A stretch of 64,000 nt of DNA from Jeotgalicoccus psychrophilus DSM 19085 (lineage in GTDB: Bacteria; Bacillota; Bacilli; Staphylococcales; Salinicoccaceae). Made by a program: the position numbers and the translations under genes. Below are positions 19,908 to 28,422 of this stretch, piece after piece. A model generated the notes under the pieces. That model did not search any database and had not been told where the DNA came from. It saw nothing but the letters and a program-made list of their open reading frames with translations. How positions within the stretch are numbered: the stretch's first letter is position 1; each line of letters opens with the position of its first letter. The stretch spans positions 434,001 through 498,000 of the forward strand of contig NZ_AUEF01000001.1 of NCBI RefSeq assembly GCF_000425845.1. Direction: 5' to 3'.

Positions 19908-19924
19908 TTAGTAGTTGGTATTAA
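19908..19924 (-). promoter_or_regulatory. FapR operator
   Basis: The 17-bp minus-strand sequence TTAATACCAACTACTAA matches the FapR consensus form (TTAGTA half-site, seven central bases, TACTAA half-site). It lies between the predicted transcription start (about 19940) and the fapR start codon. Confidence 0.8.
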
Positions 19925-19947
19925 TATCTATATATAGCACTAGAATC

Positions 19948-19976
19948 AGTATATAAAACCTGGCTCCTGATTTCAA
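19948..19976 (-). promoter_or_regulatory. fapR operon promoter
   Basis: Minus-strand TTGAAA (19971-19976), 17-bp spacer, TATACT (19948-19953). With the operator downstream of the start point, repression would work by blocking early elongation or promoter clearance. Confidence 0.6.
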
Positions 19977-20053
19977 TTAATTTAAAGAAGTATTTTAAAT
20001 TTCGCCGTGGAATCTGATCGAGTTTTTAAAGTTTACCGTTGAATGTCGGAAAC

Positions 20054-20335
20054 GACACTGTCCGATAAATGGATTTGTCAGACACTGTAGAAGTGACACT
20101 GTCCGATAAATGGATTTGTCAGACACTGTAGAAGTGACACTGTCCGATAAATGGATTTGTCAGACACTGTAGATATGACACTGTCCGATAAACGGGTTTG
20201 TCAGACACTGTAGAAACGACACTGTCCGATAAACGGGTTTGTCAGACACTGTAGAAACGACACTGTCCGATAAACGGATTTGTCAGACACTGTAGAAACG
20301 ACACTGTCCGATAAACGGATTTGTCAGACAGTGTC
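20054..20335 (-). repeat. Repeat array 2: seven copies of a 41-bp unit, inverse of array 1
   Basis: Units start at 20054, 20095, 20136, 20177, 20218, 20259 and 20300, all 41 bp apart. On the plus strand each reads GACACTGTCCGATAAA, then TGG or CGG, ATTTGTCAGACACTGT and a six-base linker. Copies 1-3 have ATGG and copies 4-7 have ACGG, so the array has two blocks. The last copy ends GACAGTGTC rather than GACACTGT, making a perfect 9-bp terminal inverted repeat within that copy. It lies in the 596-bp gap between the sortase terminator and the fapR promoter. The rest of that gap holds nothing else recognisable. Confidence 0.95.
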
Positions 20336-20397
20336 GCCCGGGAAACACGCTGAAAACTCTGTCGAGTGTTATGGGGTTATTCTCGTCACAGCCCAAT

Positions 20398-20441
20398 ATA
20401 AAAAGCACCTAAATCCACTCGATAAAGGGATTCAGATGCTT
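20398..20441 (-). terminator. Terminator after the sortase gene
   Basis: Minus-strand AGCATCTGAATCC pairs with GGATTTAGGTGCT (several G-U pairs) and is followed by TTTTTATATT. It is about 50 bp past the sortase stop and closes the recG-srtA transcript before array 2. Confidence 0.75.
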
Positions 20442-20489
20442 ATGAGTTTACATAACTTCAAATTCACTAACGCTCTTGCACCAAATATA

Positions 20490-21113
20490 TTAGCCCTCAA
20501 CAATTTCGGCTTTCACTATCAGCCGCTTTTCAAACAGCAGCGTTTCCGGGTTATACTCCTCGCATGTAATCAGTGTGAGTTCCTGCGGGTCGCCCGCAGT
20601 CTGATCGAGGACACCGACTTCCGATGGATCGACTTCGAACATTTCAGTAATTTCATAGACGCGGGTTTCATCCCGTGTAATGAAGTTTATCTCGTCGCCG
20701 ACGCTCGCACGGTCAATATAGTTGAAGCGGATACCGGCGCCTTCGACGCGGTGGCCTGCTATCGGGATGTTTTGCATATCAAGATTGTCCGTGTCTTCTA
20801 AAAAGCTCACACCATTGCGCAATTTTTCTTCTGACAGAGGACCCATGTAGACGGGCTCGAGTATATCCGCACTGGCAATCTCAAGGACGCCGGCCATATC
20901 GTCACCGATATTAATGCCTTTAGTGTCCTGCCTGGCGCCGGTGACGAATGTTTCAATCGGGTTCAGCTTAACATCGTCGTCACCGGCCTGGTAGGCGGTT
21001 ATTAAACGGTCGTTGACCTGATCTGTAAAATATTCGCGTATATCCTGCCAGAAAAACAGCACGATCGCAGCGAAAATCATTAATACACCAGCGGTTCTTA
21101 CTAAGACTCTCAT
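20490..21113 (-). CDS. srtA: Class A sortase
   Basis: Membrane-anchored transpeptidase that attaches LPXTG proteins to the cell wall. One N-terminal membrane segment (residues 5-23) is followed by the sortase barrel with the catalytic His121 (IPIAGHR), Cys184 (TLITCEEYN) and Arg197 (EKRLIV). The TLITC motif and length of 207 residues fit class A. It begins 26 bp after recG with a GGAGGG site and no separate promoter, so it is probably co-transcribed with recG. Staphylococcus keeps srtA elsewhere, so its position between recG and fapR is a lineage-specific placement. Confidence 0.92.
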   Translation of the reverse strand: MRVLVRTAGVLMIFAAIVLFFWQDIREYFTDQVNDRLITAYQAGDDDVKLNPIETFVTGARQDTKGINIGDDMAGVLEIASADILEPVYMGPLSEEKLRNGVSFLEDTDNLDMQNIPIAGHRVEGAGIRFNYIDRASVGDEINFITRDETRVYEITEMFEVDPSEVGVLDQTAGDPQELTLITCEEYNPETLLFEKRLIVKAEIVEG

Positions 21114-21139
21114 GGGGGCCCTCCAATCATCTGCACATT

Positions 21140-23107
21140 TTATAAATTATTATTTTCATATACTTTAACCGCTTCTTCACGTGCCACTTCAAGTATTCTG
21201 TAATCTTCTGTAATATCCGCTACTTTAAACTGAGGCAGTCCGCTTTGGCGTACGCCGAAGTAATCGCCGGGCCCCCTCATTTCAAGGTCGCGTTCACTTA
21301 AGACAAAACCATCTGTCGTGCTCGTCATAATATCCATACGCTGTTTCGCATTTTCCGTTGCCGGATCGCTGACTAAAATACAGTAACTCTTTTTACTGCT
21401 TCTCCCGACCCGCCCGCGCAGCTGGTGCAGCGTGGACAGTCCGAAACGTTCAGCATTAAATATGACAATCGCAGTCGCGTTCGGCACGTTAATGCCGACT
21501 TCAATTACCGTCGTCGAGACGAGCAGTGGTTTTTCCAGCGCTTCAAACGAACGCATTGCTTCATTTTTCTCTTCAGCTTTCATCCGCCCGTGGACTAAGA
21601 CAACATCTTCCGAACTGAAATATTCTTCAAAAATTTCGTAAATTTCATAGACATTTTTCAAATCGAGCGTCTCCGATTCTTCAATTAAAGGCGCAACGAT
21701 ATAGGCGCTGTGCCCTTTATCGATTTCGGATTTAACGAACTCCAGCACGTAGTCGATTTCTTTAAACCGGCGCCATTCAGTGTCGATTGGAATGCGGCCC
21801 TTCGGCATTTCACGTATTACGGAAACGTCCATATCACCGTAAGATGTAATCGATAAAGTTCTCGGAATCGGTGTTGCGGTCATGTACAGCACGTTTTTGC
21901 GGTAAGCCTTGCGGTTCAGTTTTTCCCGCTGATTGACACCAAAACGGTGCTGTTCGTCGGTAATTATAAATGATAGACGATCGAATACAACGTCGTCCTC
22001 TATCAGCGAATGTGTCCCGACGAGAAGATCAATTTCACCTGAAGCGAGCCGCGCAAGTATTTCCCGTTTCTCGGCAGGTTTAGTCGTCCCCGTGAGTTTA
22101 GCAATTGTCAGCTCGCTGCCGTACGTATCTTTAAAGCTTTCGTAGTGCTGATTCGCCAGCACTTCTGTCGGCACCATCACGGCACTCTGCTCGCCGATTG
22201 TTTTCACGGCATATACACAAATGCCCGCGACTATCGTTTTACCGCTCCCGACATCTCCCTGCAGAAGCCGGTGCATCGATATATTCTGCTTAAAGTCGCG
22301 GCATATATCATTGACACTTTTTTTCTGATCACCTGTTAAATCAAAAGGCAGCGTGTCGATAAATTCTCTTAACTCATCGATTTTATAATCGACTATAAAC
22401 TTCTCGTTTCTGACGCGTTCTTTTTGACGGCGCTCCATAATTTTAAGCTGATATTGATACAGCTCATAAAATTTAATCGTCCGCCTGGCGGCAGCGACCA
22501 TTTCATGGCTGTCCGGGAAGTGCAATGCATACAGCGCATCACGCACCGGCATCAGCTTGTACTTCCTCTTTAAATCCTCCGGCAGATCAACATTAAACGT
22601 TGCACTCTCAAATGCTGAACGGACAATTTTCTGGAAAGTTTTTGCCTGCATCACACCGCCAAGCGAGTATTTCACCTGATAGCCGCCGCCTGCTTCAAAG
22701 ATTAATTTTGTGCCGTTAATTTCAAGCTTATTGCGGTTAAACTTACCGTACAGCCGCGCAAATTCACCATTGATGATTTTACTCTTTAAATACGGCTGAT
22801 TAAAAAATGTTACTTTAACGTAAATACCATCGACATCCATAAAGAACGTCAGACGGCTTTTACCCTTACGGAAAAAAGCCACCTGAGGTTCTGTCTTTAC
22901 CGTACCTTCAACGGTCAGGTTTGCACCATCTTCTGCGTCATTTAAGTTGACGACACTGTGATCTATGTAAGCCGTCGGCAGGCAGAAGAGCACATCGTTC
23001 ATGCCCGTAATTTCCAGAGCAAACAATTTATCCGCCACCTTGTCGCCGACGCCTTTTAATTCTTTAATACTTCTATCGGGACTTTGAACAGCGTGAATGC
23101 CGCTCAT
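21140..23107 (-). CDS. recG: ATP-dependent DNA helicase RecG
   Basis: Branch-migration helicase that remodels stalled forks and recombination intermediates. Order of parts: N-terminal wedge/OB domain (about 1-230), helicase domain 1 with QGDVGSGKT Walker A and DEQHRFG, helicase domain 2 with STTVIEVGINVPNA and QLRGRVGR. At 655 residues it is slightly shorter than many RecG proteins. Its ATG overlaps the sdaAA stop (TAATG). Confidence 0.96.
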   Translation of the reverse strand: MSGIHAVQSPDRSIKELKGVGDKVADKLFALEITGMNDVLFCLPTAYIDHSVVNLNDAEDGANLTVEGTVKTEPQVAFFRKGKSRLTFFMDVDGIYVKVTFFNQPYLKSKIINGEFARLYGKFNRNKLEINGTKLIFEAGGGYQVKYSLGGVMQAKTFQKIVRSAFESATFNVDLPEDLKRKYKLMPVRDALYALHFPDSHEMVAAARRTIKFYELYQYQLKIMERRQKERVRNEKFIVDYKIDELREFIDTLPFDLTGDQKKSVNDICRDFKQNISMHRLLQGDVGSGKTIVAGICVYAVKTIGEQSAVMVPTEVLANQHYESFKDTYGSELTIAKLTGTTKPAEKREILARLASGEIDLLVGTHSLIEDDVVFDRLSFIITDEQHRFGVNQREKLNRKAYRKNVLYMTATPIPRTLSITSYGDMDVSVIREMPKGRIPIDTEWRRFKEIDYVLEFVKSEIDKGHSAYIVAPLIEESETLDLKNVYEIYEIFEEYFSSEDVVLVHGRMKAEEKNEAMRSFEALEKPLLVSTTVIEVGINVPNATAIVIFNAERFGLSTLHQLRGRVGRSSKKSYCILVSDPATENAKQRMDIMTSTTDGFVLSERDLEMRGPGDYFGVRQSGLPQFKVADITEDYRILEVAREEAVKVYENNNL

Positions 23108-23982
23108 TATTTCGCACCGAAAAGTTCAGCTTTCAAGCGTTCTCCCGTCGGAGTTGCAGCAAGTCCGCCGCGTCCTGTTTCACGTAGTGCCGACGGCATT
23201 GTTAAACCGATTTTGTACATCGCTTCAATAACTTCGTCAGCAGGAATACGTGATTCAATACCAGCTAAAGCCATATCTGCCGCAGTCAGCGCGTTCGTTG
23301 CACCTGCTGCGTTACGTTTAACACATGGCACTTCTACGAGTCCTGCAACAGGGTCGCACACCAGACCCAGCATGTTCTTCATTGCAATCGCGAATGCATG
23401 CGCACTCATGTCAGGCGTACCGCCTGCGAGTTCAACGAGTGCGGCTGCAGCCATTGCGCTGGCACTGCCGATTTCCGCCTGGCAGCCGCCTGCAGCACCT
23501 GAGATACTTGCATTATTCGCAACAACAAAACCGAATGCTCCCGATGTAAACAGGAAGCGTATTTTCTGTTCTTCTGTAATCGATGGATCTTTTTTAACCA
23601 TCGCAAATAATACTCCCGGCACAACGCCCGCAGAGCCTGCTGTCGGTGTCGCACAGATTTTACCCATTGCTGCGTTTACTTCATTCGTACTGACTGCATA
23701 CGCAATCGCCATAAGGTTAAGATCACCGCTCAACCCTTTGCCTGACTCGATGTACTTTTGCATTTTAACTGCATCCATACCTGTCAAACCTGTCGTTGAA
23801 TTTACACCTGCAAGGCCTTCTGTGACTGCACTTTCCATCGTCGTTAAGTTAGTTTTCATTAAATTATATATATCGAGGTAACTTTGACCCGTCGCTTCCA
23901 TTTCCTGTCTGACCATTACTTCCGACAGTGAAATACCTTCTGACAGTGCACGTTCTGTTAATTGATTTATACTGTTAAACAT
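23107..23982 (-). CDS. sdaAA: L-serine dehydratase, iron-sulfur-dependent, alpha subunit
   Basis: Deaminates L-serine to pyruvate and ammonia with a 4Fe-4S cluster. The alpha subunit carries the cluster cysteines, visible in KICATPTAGSAG and LVCDPVAGLVEVPC. At 291 residues it is full length. It starts 3 bp after sdaAB, and the two chains form the enzyme. The order fakA-sdaAB-sdaAA-recG is as in Staphylococcus. Confidence 0.95.
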   Translation of the reverse strand: MFNSINQLTERALSEGISLSEVMVRQEMEATGQSYLDIYNLMKTNLTTMESAVTEGLAGVNSTTGLTGMDAVKMQKYIESGKGLSGDLNLMAIAYAVSTNEVNAAMGKICATPTAGSAGVVPGVLFAMVKKDPSITEEQKIRFLFTSGAFGFVVANNASISGAAGGCQAEIGSASAMAAAALVELAGGTPDMSAHAFAIAMKNMLGLVCDPVAGLVEVPCVKRNAAGATNALTAADMALAGIESRIPADEVIEAMYKIGLTMPSALRETGRGGLAATPTGERLKAELFGAK

Positions 23983-23985
23983 GAA

Positions 23986-24651
23986 TTATCCTCCTGTCAT
24001 TTCAATTACGCGGTCGACACCTTTAACAGCTCTTATTTCCTCTAATGCGCCCGGTAAAATTGTATCATCGAGTTCAACGGTCATTAAAGCAACCTGTCCC
24101 TTTTCTTTACGGGACACACTCATCTGTGAAATGTTCAGCTTTTCATCGCCGAGTTTTGTCGTTACCCGTGCAATCGTTCCAAATTCATCTTTATGAAACA
24201 CGAGCAAGGCGTGATAGTTACCTGAAATATTAATGTTGTAGCCGTTAATACTCACGAGCTCTATCTTCCCGCCGCCAATTGATACTCCTTCGATGACGAG
24301 CTCTTCTTCGCCTTTATATAAATGGAGCACCGCTGTATTCGGATGAGAGCGTTCTTCATTCATTTCGATAAAACTATAAGTTAAGTTATTGTTTTCAGCT
24401 TCTTTTTTGGCGTTGATAATTCTTTCGTCGTCGGTGTCATAGCCGAGAATTCCGCCAAGGAGTGCAACGTCTGTCGCGTGTCCCTGATATGTATCGCGGA
24501 ACGAGCCGTACAGATAGATGTCCACCTTGTCCGGCTGACCGCCGAACAGACTTCTTGCAAGCAGCCCAATTCTTGCAGCTCCTGCTGTATGTGATGATGA
24601 CGGTCCGACCATTACTGGACCGATTATATCAAAAACACTTTTAAACTTCAT
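23986..24651 (-). CDS. sdaAB: L-serine dehydratase, iron-sulfur-dependent, beta subunit
   Basis: Beta chain with the signature GPSSSHTAGAARIG at 17-30 and a C-terminal ACT-like regulatory domain (NYHALLVFHKDEFGTIARV onward). Length is 221 residues. It follows the fakA terminator by about 20 bp, so serine dehydratase expression probably depends on readthrough or an unseen promoter. Confidence 0.94.
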   Translation of the reverse strand: MKFKSVFDIIGPVMVGPSSSHTAGAARIGLLARSLFGGQPDKVDIYLYGSFRDTYQGHATDVALLGGILGYDTDDERIINAKKEAENNNLTYSFIEMNEERSHPNTAVLHLYKGEEELVIEGVSIGGGKIELVSINGYNINISGNYHALLVFHKDEFGTIARVTTKLGDEKLNISQMSVSRKEKGQVALMTVELDDTILPGALEEIRAVKGVDRVIEMTGG

Positions 24652-24671
24652 ATATATCCCCCCCTAAAGTC

Positions 24672-24703
24672 CAAAAAGCCACATCGGAATCACCGATGTG
24701 GCT
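24672..24703 (-). terminator. Terminator after fakA
   Basis: Perfect minus-strand stem AGCCACATCGG / CCGATGTGGCT with a five-base loop followed by TTTTTGG. It lies in the 59-bp gap between fakA and sdaAB. Confidence 0.8.
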
Positions 24704-24710
24704 GATATTG

Positions 24711-26357
24711 CTATTCTACAGATATTAAATAGCTGTAGACTGGCTGTGCACCATTATGAATTTCAAATTCAACATCTTCATGTGCGCCTTCAATATCTTC
24801 AATTACTGATTCAACTTCTTCTTCAGTACCGTCTTCACCGATCAGTATTGTAATGATTTCAGTATCTTCGTTAATCATTTTACTGATAAGCGTATGAAGT
24901 GCGTCCTTTTTAGAATCGTTGGCAGTAATAATCTTACCTTCGGCAATACCCATATGCTGGTCTTTTTTAATGTCCACACCATCTATTTTAGTGTCTCGGA
25001 CTGAATAAGTCACCTGTCCTGTTTGAACATGTTCAAGTGACTCGCTCATTGCAGCTTTGTTATCTTCAAGTGATGCTTCCGGATTAAAGCTTAGCATGCT
25101 TGCAAGTCCTTCTGGAATCGATGTTGACGCTACAACAATCGCCGGAATTTCAAGTACTTCCACCGCTTGTTCTGCTGCCATGATTATATTTTTATTGTTC
25201 GGCAGAATAATAACCTTTTTAACATCCTCGCCTTTAATAACGTTCACAATATCTTCCGTTGCCGGATTCATCGTTTGACCGCCGTTAATGACGTGTGTAA
25301 CACCGATACTCTTGAACAGTTCATTGATGCCGTCTCCTGAAGAAACAGTAATAATTGCCGTATCGTAAGACTGCTTTTCAGCAGCTTTATTTTTCTCACC
25401 GTGAACAGTTCTGAATTGTTCACGCATGTTTTCGACTTTCATCTTAATGAGCTCACCGTAAGTTGCAGCATAAGTGAAAGCTTCTCCCGGTCTCTCAGTG
25501 TGCACGTGTACTTTGACAATTTCATCGTCATTTATTACGAGCAGTGAGTCACCGAATTCACTCATTTCATTACGGAAGTCATCTTCATTGAACTGGCGTT
25601 TATCATCTTCAAAACGCACCATAAACTCCGTACAGTAGCCGTGTTCAATGTCGTCTACGCTCATAAAATCGTTAAAGTCGTTATCGTGGTCATGCCCATC
25701 GTCAGTAAATGACTCGACTGCCTGTGCAGGATTATCGGGAATTTCTTCGCCTGTAAGTGCGCTTAAGAAACCTTCATATACGTACACGAGTCCCTGGCCG
25801 CCTGAATCAACAACGCCGACTTCTTTCAGTACAGGAAGCAAGTCTGGTGTGCGTTTAAGTGAAGCTTTTGCTTCTTCAAGCGTCGTAGTGATCAGCTCGA
25901 CCATCGATACATCACTTCCATTAAACTCTTCCGCTTTTTTCCCTGCATCTTTTGCGACAGTTAAAATTGTACCTTCAACTGGTTTCATTACCGCTTTATA
26001 TGCAGTGTTTACACCTTGCTTTAACGCTTCGATAAAGTCATCTGTGTCGATTTCTTCTTTTGTTTCGATCGCTTTAGAGAATCCTCTAAATAATTGCGAA
26101 AGAATGACACCTGAGTTCCCGCGTGCACCCATAAGAAGTCCTTTAGAGAAATGTTTCCCTACGTTTCCTATATGAGCGTCGTCAAGCGGTTCAACTTCAG
26201 CTGCCCCTGAAGACATCGAAAGATTCATATTAGTACCCGTATCACCGTCAGGGACGGGGAAAACGTTTAATGAATCTACATAATCAGCATTTTTTTTCAG
26301 GTTACTCGCCCCGCTCAAAATCATCCGGCGGAACATCAAGCCATCTATCTTATCCAT
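24711..26357 (-). CDS. fakA: Fatty acid kinase catalytic subunit FakA (DAK2/DegV-like)
   Basis: FakA phosphorylates free fatty acids that are held by a FakB carrier, yielding acyl-phosphate for phospholipid synthesis. The N-terminal DAK2 kinase domain has VFPVPDGDTGTNM (phosphate-binding) and GARGNSGVILSQLFRG; a middle domain and a C-terminal DegV-like part follow, total 548 residues. No fakB gene is in the window. It is co-transcribed with the Asp23-like gene 21 bp upstream. It is relevant here because free fatty acids are also the substrate of the OleT peroxygenase. Confidence 0.95.
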   Translation of the reverse strand: MDKIDGLMFRRMILSGASNLKKNADYVDSLNVFPVPDGDTGTNMNLSMSSGAAEVEPLDDAHIGNVGKHFSKGLLMGARGNSGVILSQLFRGFSKAIETKEEIDTDDFIEALKQGVNTAYKAVMKPVEGTILTVAKDAGKKAEEFNGSDVSMVELITTTLEEAKASLKRTPDLLPVLKEVGVVDSGGQGLVYVYEGFLSALTGEEIPDNPAQAVESFTDDGHDHDNDFNDFMSVDDIEHGYCTEFMVRFEDDKRQFNEDDFRNEMSEFGDSLLVINDDEIVKVHVHTERPGEAFTYAATYGELIKMKVENMREQFRTVHGEKNKAAEKQSYDTAIITVSSGDGINELFKSIGVTHVINGGQTMNPATEDIVNVIKGEDVKKVIILPNNKNIIMAAEQAVEVLEIPAIVVASTSIPEGLASMLSFNPEASLEDNKAAMSESLEHVQTGQVTYSVRDTKIDGVDIKKDQHMGIAEGKIITANDSKKDALHTLISKMINEDTEIITILIGEDGTEEEVESVIEDIEGAHEDVEFEIHNGAQPVYSYLISVE

Positions 26358-26378
26358 TGTATTGTAAATCCTCCCTAA

Positions 26379-26747
26379 CTATTCGTCTCCGCCGATAATG
26401 CGTACACCTTGTACGTGTATATTTACAGCTTCAATACTTAAGCCTAATGTTTTTTCAAGTTTATATTTTACTGTTGATTGTACGTTTGTCGCCACTTCTG
26501 AAATTTTCACGCCGTATCCAACGATAATATACAGTTCAATCGTCAGTTTACCTTCATTGTGCTCGACAATTACGCCGCGTGAATAATTTTCTTTACCAAG
26601 CAATTCCGCAAATCCGTCGCGGACCTGGTTTTTAGAAGCCATACCGACTACGCCGTAAGATTCGACGACGGTACCGCCAGCAATGTTTGCTATTACGTCT
26701 GTAGAAATCTCAATTTTTCCTAATTCATTTTCAATTTCCAGCGCCAT
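26379..26747 (-). CDS. Asp23/Gls24 family envelope stress protein (YloU-like)
   Basis: A 122-residue member of the Asp23/Gls24 family (DUF322), with the typical ISTDVIANIAGGTVVESYGVVGM opening and LYIIVGYGVKISEVA centre. In Firmicutes this member sits directly ahead of the DAK2 kinase gene, as here. Its role is not well defined; Asp23 itself forms membrane-associated filaments in S. aureus. It has two candidate promoters upstream. Confidence 0.9.
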   Translation of the reverse strand: MALEIENELGKIEISTDVIANIAGGTVVESYGVVGMASKNQVRDGFAELLGKENYSRGVIVEHNEGKLTIELYIIVGYGVKISEVATNVQSTVKYKLEKTLGLSIEAVNIHVQGVRIIGGDE

Positions 26748-26774
26748 TTATTTCGCCTCCTAATACATCATTTA

Positions 26775-26892
26775 ATTATAAGCAAATCACCGGTGTAAAT
26801 ACAAGTGTTATTATAGTATTTACCAGGCTCTTAAGTTAACTTTTCGTTTGTTTGTTATCGTTAATATTATATCATACTGCATTTTGCTTAAA
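26775..26892 (-). promoter_or_regulatory. Tandem promoters for the asp23-like-fakA operon
   Basis: Proximal: TTGTAT (26799-26804), 18-bp spacer, TATAAT (26775-26780). Distal: TTTAAG (26887-26892), 17-bp spacer, TAATAT (26864-26869). Both are minus strand. The proximal one has the better -10. The rest of the 272-bp gap (26748-27019) holds only the terminator of the SPFH gene. Confidence 0.55.
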
Positions 26893-26967
26893 CACTCATA
26901 ATACGTCCTCAGGAGAAATTCTGCAGCCGATAAAAGCATTCTCAAGCCTTTCATATACATCGCAGTT

Positions 26968-27008
26968 ATAAAAAACACGCTCAGTCCCAGAGGAACAGTG
27001 CGTGTTTT
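26968..27008 (-). terminator. Terminator after the SPFH gene
   Basis: Minus-strand AAAACACGC pairs with GCGTGTTTT around a partly paired 19-base loop, then TTTTTTATAAC. It is directly downstream of the SPFH stop at 27020. Confidence 0.75.
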
Positions 27009-27019
27009 ATCAATATTTT

Positions 27020-27844
27020 TTATTCTTCTGCTGCTTCTTCCTCTGGCTCGGCCTGCGGCAGATCTACGATAACACCTTCGCCGCCGATTGAGATTGGCTG
27101 TGTACCATTCCATTTCTCAATTAACTGCTGCATCAATACTTCTTCGCTTAGGGATTCCTGAACCACTCTGTTGGCCTCGGCTTCACCTTCTGCTTCAATA
27201 CGTTTACGTTCAGCTTCTTCAGTTGCAATCAGCTTGTCTGTTTTTTTGCGCTCCAGCTCCTGAGTTGCTTTCACACGGTCATCTATCGCTTTTTGAGTTT
27301 CAGCATCCGGCTGAGGTGCGCTCAGCATAATGTCCTCAATAATAATTCCGTCTTTTTCAAGATCGTCTTTCGCAATTGCAATTGTTTCAAGTTTAATATC
27401 GCCGATGCGTTCACCGAATGCCTCGATTACTGTATAATCCGACACAGTTTGACGCAAGGCATCATTAATACGGGTTTTTATGTAACCTTCTTCTAAATCT
27501 TCTATTGTAATGTTACCGAATTTTTTATAGACTGCCGATGCTTTTTCACTGTCCACATGATAGTTCAGTGCTACCGGCATATTAATTGTCTTACCATCAA
27601 TCGTTGCAACTGCAAGTGATTCGTAGTTTTTATTCTGTGTCCGAACCGGATATTCAATCACACGCTCCGTCGGATAAACAAGATGCCAGCCCTGACCGAG
27701 CACTTCATCCTGCACGCCGCCATTAATGCTGTAAATAACACCCACATGTCCGTTTTCAACTTTCGATACCATTAAAATCAGACCCGCGATGAGTCCTGCA
27801 ATAACTAAAACTCCGACACCTATTGCTGTATATATTTTTTTCAT
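27020..27844 (-). CDS. SPFH/prohibitin-family membrane protein
   Basis: A 274-residue protein with one N-terminal membrane segment (residues 5-26), an SPFH domain (about 30-190) with the NGHVGVIYSINGGVQDEV start typical of prohibitins, and an alanine/glutamate-rich coiled-coil of EAERKRIEAEGEAEANR type (200-235). The last 30 residues are acidic and proline-containing. Such proteins form membrane scaffolds, sometimes guarding proteases; no FtsH or NfeD gene is adjacent. Its start overlaps the preceding small membrane protein gene (ATGA), so the two are translated together. Confidence 0.85.
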   Translation of the reverse strand: MKKIYTAIGVGVLVIAGLIAGLILMVSKVENGHVGVIYSINGGVQDEVLGQGWHLVYPTERVIEYPVRTQNKNYESLAVATIDGKTINMPVALNYHVDSEKASAVYKKFGNITIEDLEEGYIKTRINDALRQTVSDYTVIEAFGERIGDIKLETIAIAKDDLEKDGIIIEDIMLSAPQPDAETQKAIDDRVKATQELERKKTDKLIATEEAERKRIEAEGEAEANRVVQESLSEEVLMQQLIEKWNGTQPISIGGEGVIVDLPQAEPEEEAAEE

Positions 27845-28107
27845 TTTTTCTGCTCCATTTCTATCTTAAGTTGTTCTAGTTCTTTTATTTCTTTTTCCAG
27901 CATTTCTGCCTCTACAGTATGTCCGAACTTTTTCATATGCGCATCATATGTAATATTTTTACGTTTAATTTCATGCTTCAGCTTTTTCACTTCATCATAT
28001 TTATTGTACTTATGTCCGAGCGTTGCCAGCTCATGCCGGAATATAAAAGCCAGTGCAATAATTAATACGGCGAGCATAATTCCCACAAACAGCAGTAATT
28101 TAAACAT
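27841..28107 (-). CDS. Small membrane protein with coiled-coil tail, partner of the SPFH gene
   Basis: I do not recognise this 88-residue protein. The ATG at 28107 has a GGAGGAAAGGT site; a longer reading from 28173 would add a basic extension without a ribosome site. Residues 1-23 form a hydrophobic helix (KLLLFVGIMLAVLIIALAFIF); the remainder is charged and heptad-like (YDEVKKLKHEIKRKN, then EAEMLEKEIKELEQLK), so a single-pass protein with a cytoplasmic coiled coil is likely. Four-base overlap with the SPFH gene suggests a stoichiometric pair. Confidence 0.75.
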   Translation of the reverse strand: MFKLLLFVGIMLAVLIIALAFIFRHELATLGHKYNKYDEVKKLKHEIKRKNITYDAHMKKFGHTVEAEMLEKEIKELEQLKIEMEQKK

Positions 28108-28181
28108 GTACCTTTCCTCCTTTTTACGTTTTATTTTTACAATAGAATTTTGAGTTCCGTACTCATTTTTCACACCAGACT

Positions 28182-28209
28182 ATCGTACCATGTAGAATTA
28201 CAGCGTAAA
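28182..28209 (-). promoter_or_regulatory. Candidate promoter for the SPFH pair
   Basis: Minus-strand TTTACG (28204-28209), 16-bp spacer, TACGAT (28182-28187). The 315-bp divergent region 28108-28422 also contains the rpmB promoter; otherwise it is AT-rich without clear elements. Confidence 0.4.
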
Positions 28210-28327
28210 CAACTTTTTTAAAGTATTAATCATACGGGCACTCAAATAGTATTTGAAAAAAATTCATATCATACTGTAATTAAGCAATTTATCACTTTTA
28301 AAAACCATTGCTTTTGTGCGAAATATA

Positions 28328-28356
28328 TAGACAATAATAGCGAATTAATGTATCAT
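28328..28356 (+). promoter_or_regulatory. Candidate rpmB promoter
   Basis: Plus-strand TAGACA (28328-28333), 17-bp spacer, TATCAT (28351-28356), followed by a leader of about 60 nt ending in AAAGGAGTGGG ahead of rpmB. An alternative -35 (TTGCTT at about 28305) pairs with a weaker ACAATA box. Confidence 0.45.
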
Positions 28357-28422
28357 ATTGGAGTATGCATAAAGAACAGATGAACATGATTATGTAAATT
28401 AAATTAAAGGAGTGGGATTAAG

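Noticed and set aside
4794-20335. Possible CRISPR arrays at the two 41-bp repeat loci
   Set aside because: The whole 41-bp unit repeats with no unique spacers, and no cas genes are present in the window.
20280-20801. 173-residue plus-strand reading frame
   Set aside because: It starts inside array 2 and runs antisense through the sortase gene; the sortase has all catalytic residues.
26820-27113. Arginine-rich 97-residue reading frame on the minus strand
   Set aside because: It overlaps the SPFH gene in another frame, passes through a terminator and has no family resemblance.
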